From NCBI GenBank assembly GCA_031290635.1, contig JAITNE010000162.1, positions 1 to 7,109 of the forward strand: 7,109 nucleotides of DNA, in the 5' to 3' direction. Source of the stretch: Tannerella sp. GTDB lineage: Bacteria; Bacteroidota; Bacteroidia; Bacteroidales; Tannerellaceae. Below are positions 6,720 to 7,109 of this stretch, in pieces (position 1 is the stretch's first letter; each line of letters begins with the position of its first letter). The notes below the pieces were generated by a model that was not told where the DNA came from, did no database searches, and was given only the letters and a program-made list of their open reading frames with translations. Both the position numbers and the translations under genes were made by a program.

Positions 6720-6771
6720 GCCTTCTCAGCAGTCGATTGTGAAATCGGGGTTGAGGAGGCGTTTTTTTTTT
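6720..6771 (+). terminator. Strong intrinsic terminator of the PstS-like gene
   Basis: GCCTTCTCA (6720-6728) pairs with TGAGGAGGC (6752-6760), nine pairs with one G-U. An inner hairpin CGATT-GTGA-AATCG (6734-6747) is followed by a run of ten T (6762-6771). It is oriented to stop plus-strand transcripts; the reverse strand has no T-run at the other side. It lies 100 nt after the stop codon of the PstS-like gene. The intervening 6621-6719 is AT-rich with no gene, promoter or RNA I can recognise. Confidence 0.88.
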
Positions 6772-7016
6772 CCGATTATAAATAACGCTTACAGATAGCT
6801 ACAACAGCTATTTCCGATTAGAAACGTCGTTTCCAATCAGACATAAAAGCTGTTTCCGATTAGAAACGTTGTTTCTACTAATATTCAGCAGATGTTTCCA
6901 ATTAGAAACATCGTTTCCAGATAGCCACAACAGCTATTTCTAATTAGAAACGTCGTTTCCAATCAGACATAAAAGCCGTTTCCGATTAGAAACGTTGTTT
7001 CCGGTCGGATATCAAC

Positions 7017-7036
7017 ATGTTTCTAATTAGAAACAT
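7017..7036. repeat. Perfect 20-bp palindrome within the array
   Basis: ATGTTTCTAA followed by its exact reverse complement TTAGAAACAT, with no spacer. It pairs the GAAAC box with the GTTTC box to its left, whereas the dyad at 7067-7089 pairs GAAAC with the GTTTC box to its right. A shorter form, TTTCTAA/TTAGAAA, occurs at 6937-6950. Confidence 0.8.
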
Positions 7037-7066
7037 TGTTTCTACATAGCTCAAACAGCTATTTAC

Positions 7067-7089
7067 GATTAGAAACGTCGTTTCTAATC
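7067..7089. repeat. Perfect dyad GATTAGAAAC-GTC-GTTTCTAATC within the array
   Basis: The seventh full monomer contains a perfect inverted repeat with 10-bp arms and a 3-nt centre. The corresponding dyads in the copies at 6816 and 6942 have one mismatch (CAATC or TAATC ends). In RNA or single-stranded DNA it would form a tight hairpin; in duplex DNA it could be a dimer binding site. Confidence 0.8.
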
Positions 7090-7109
7090 AGACATGAAAG
7101 CTGTGTCCT

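Larger units (their letters stand above)
6772..7109. repeat. Tandem array of a 42-bp palindromic repeat, continuing past the window
   Basis: The core GTTTC-N6-GAAAC-N3-GTTTC recurs with ATTAGAAAC starting at 6817, 6859, 6901, 6943, 6985, 7026 and 7068. Spacings are 42, 42, 42, 42, 41 and 42. A degenerate copy (CCGATTATAAAT) lies one period earlier, with ATTA at 6775, directly after the terminator T-run. The next copy would begin at 7110, just off the edge, and the last bases (AAAGCTGTGTCCT) are its expected left part. No frame stays open with a plausible start across the array, and the 41-bp step breaks any in-frame repeat, so it is very probably non-coding. The 42-bp period equals four helical turns, which would place every copy on one face of the DNA. 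Confidence 0.9.
6793..7109. repeat. 126-bp higher-order repeat made of three 42-bp monomers
   Basis: The monomers fall into three classes repeating in fixed order. The bases between GAAAC and GTTTC read GTC, GTT, ATC, GTC, GTT, ATT, GTC, and the linkers follow the same order. Linkers of class 1 (AATCAGACATAAAAGC) and class 3 (ATAGCYACAACAGCTA-like) are well conserved between units; class 2 linkers are more divergent. Units start at 6793, 6919 and 7044 (lengths 126, 125 and a partial). This indicates that the array last grew by duplication of a trimer. Confidence 0.85.

Noticed and set aside
6772..7109. CRISPR array
   Set aside because: The period is only 42 bp, linkers recur in a fixed three-class order rather than being unique, and no cas gene is present in the window.
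6772..7109. Repeat protein gene, since 42 and 126 are multiples of three
   Set aside because: One frame is open for about 150 bases but has no convincing start, meets TAA in the fourth good copy (TATTTCTAA), and the 41-bp step shifts frame.

Overview
The window looks like chromosomal DNA from a member of the Bacteroidales. The evidence is two divergent promoters with the Bacteroidetes -7 element (TAnnTTTG), AT-rich leaders without a Shine-Dalgarno sequence at the usual distance, and Bacteroidetes-type PstS variants. Base composition is intermediate. I cannot name a genus.

Layout. From about 5507 down to position 1 the minus strand carries one tightly packed operon: pstS (phosphate-binding lipoprotein), pstC and pstA (phosphate permeases), a three-domain HemC-CobA-HemD fusion, and hemB, which is cut by the window edge. 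Junctions are a 7-nt gap, two 4-nt ATGA overlaps and one 23-nt overlap, so the genes are probably co-transcribed and translationally coupled. No pstB ATPase or phoU lies where one would expect it after pstA; tetrapyrrole genes sit there instead. HemB makes porphobilinogen. The fusion carries domains for hydroxymethylbilane synthase, uroporphyrinogen-III synthase and SAM-dependent uroporphyrinogen-III methyltransferase. On paper, two polypeptides cover 5-aminolevulinate to precorrin-2, the branch to sirohaem and B12. However, the HemC part lacks its third domain, including the cysteine that anchors the dipyrromethane cofactor.

The region 5454-5681 is a divergent control region. It holds two promoters facing away from each other and two copies of an inverted repeat, ATACC-N8-GGTAT, whose centres are 27 bp apart; one copy overlaps each -33 region. 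The plus-strand transcript has a leader of about 95 nt with a possible stem-loop. It leads to an exported PstS-like protein (5682-6620) that has lost the recognisable phosphate-binding signatures.

The region 6621-7109 has no gene. The stretch 6621-6719 shows nothing I can recognise. A strong intrinsic terminator lies at 6720-6771. Immediately after it, a tandem array of a 42-bp palindromic unit begins and runs off the window. It has seven good copies and one degenerate first copy, organised into a 126-bp higher-order repeat of three 42-bp units. This array is the least explained structure here.
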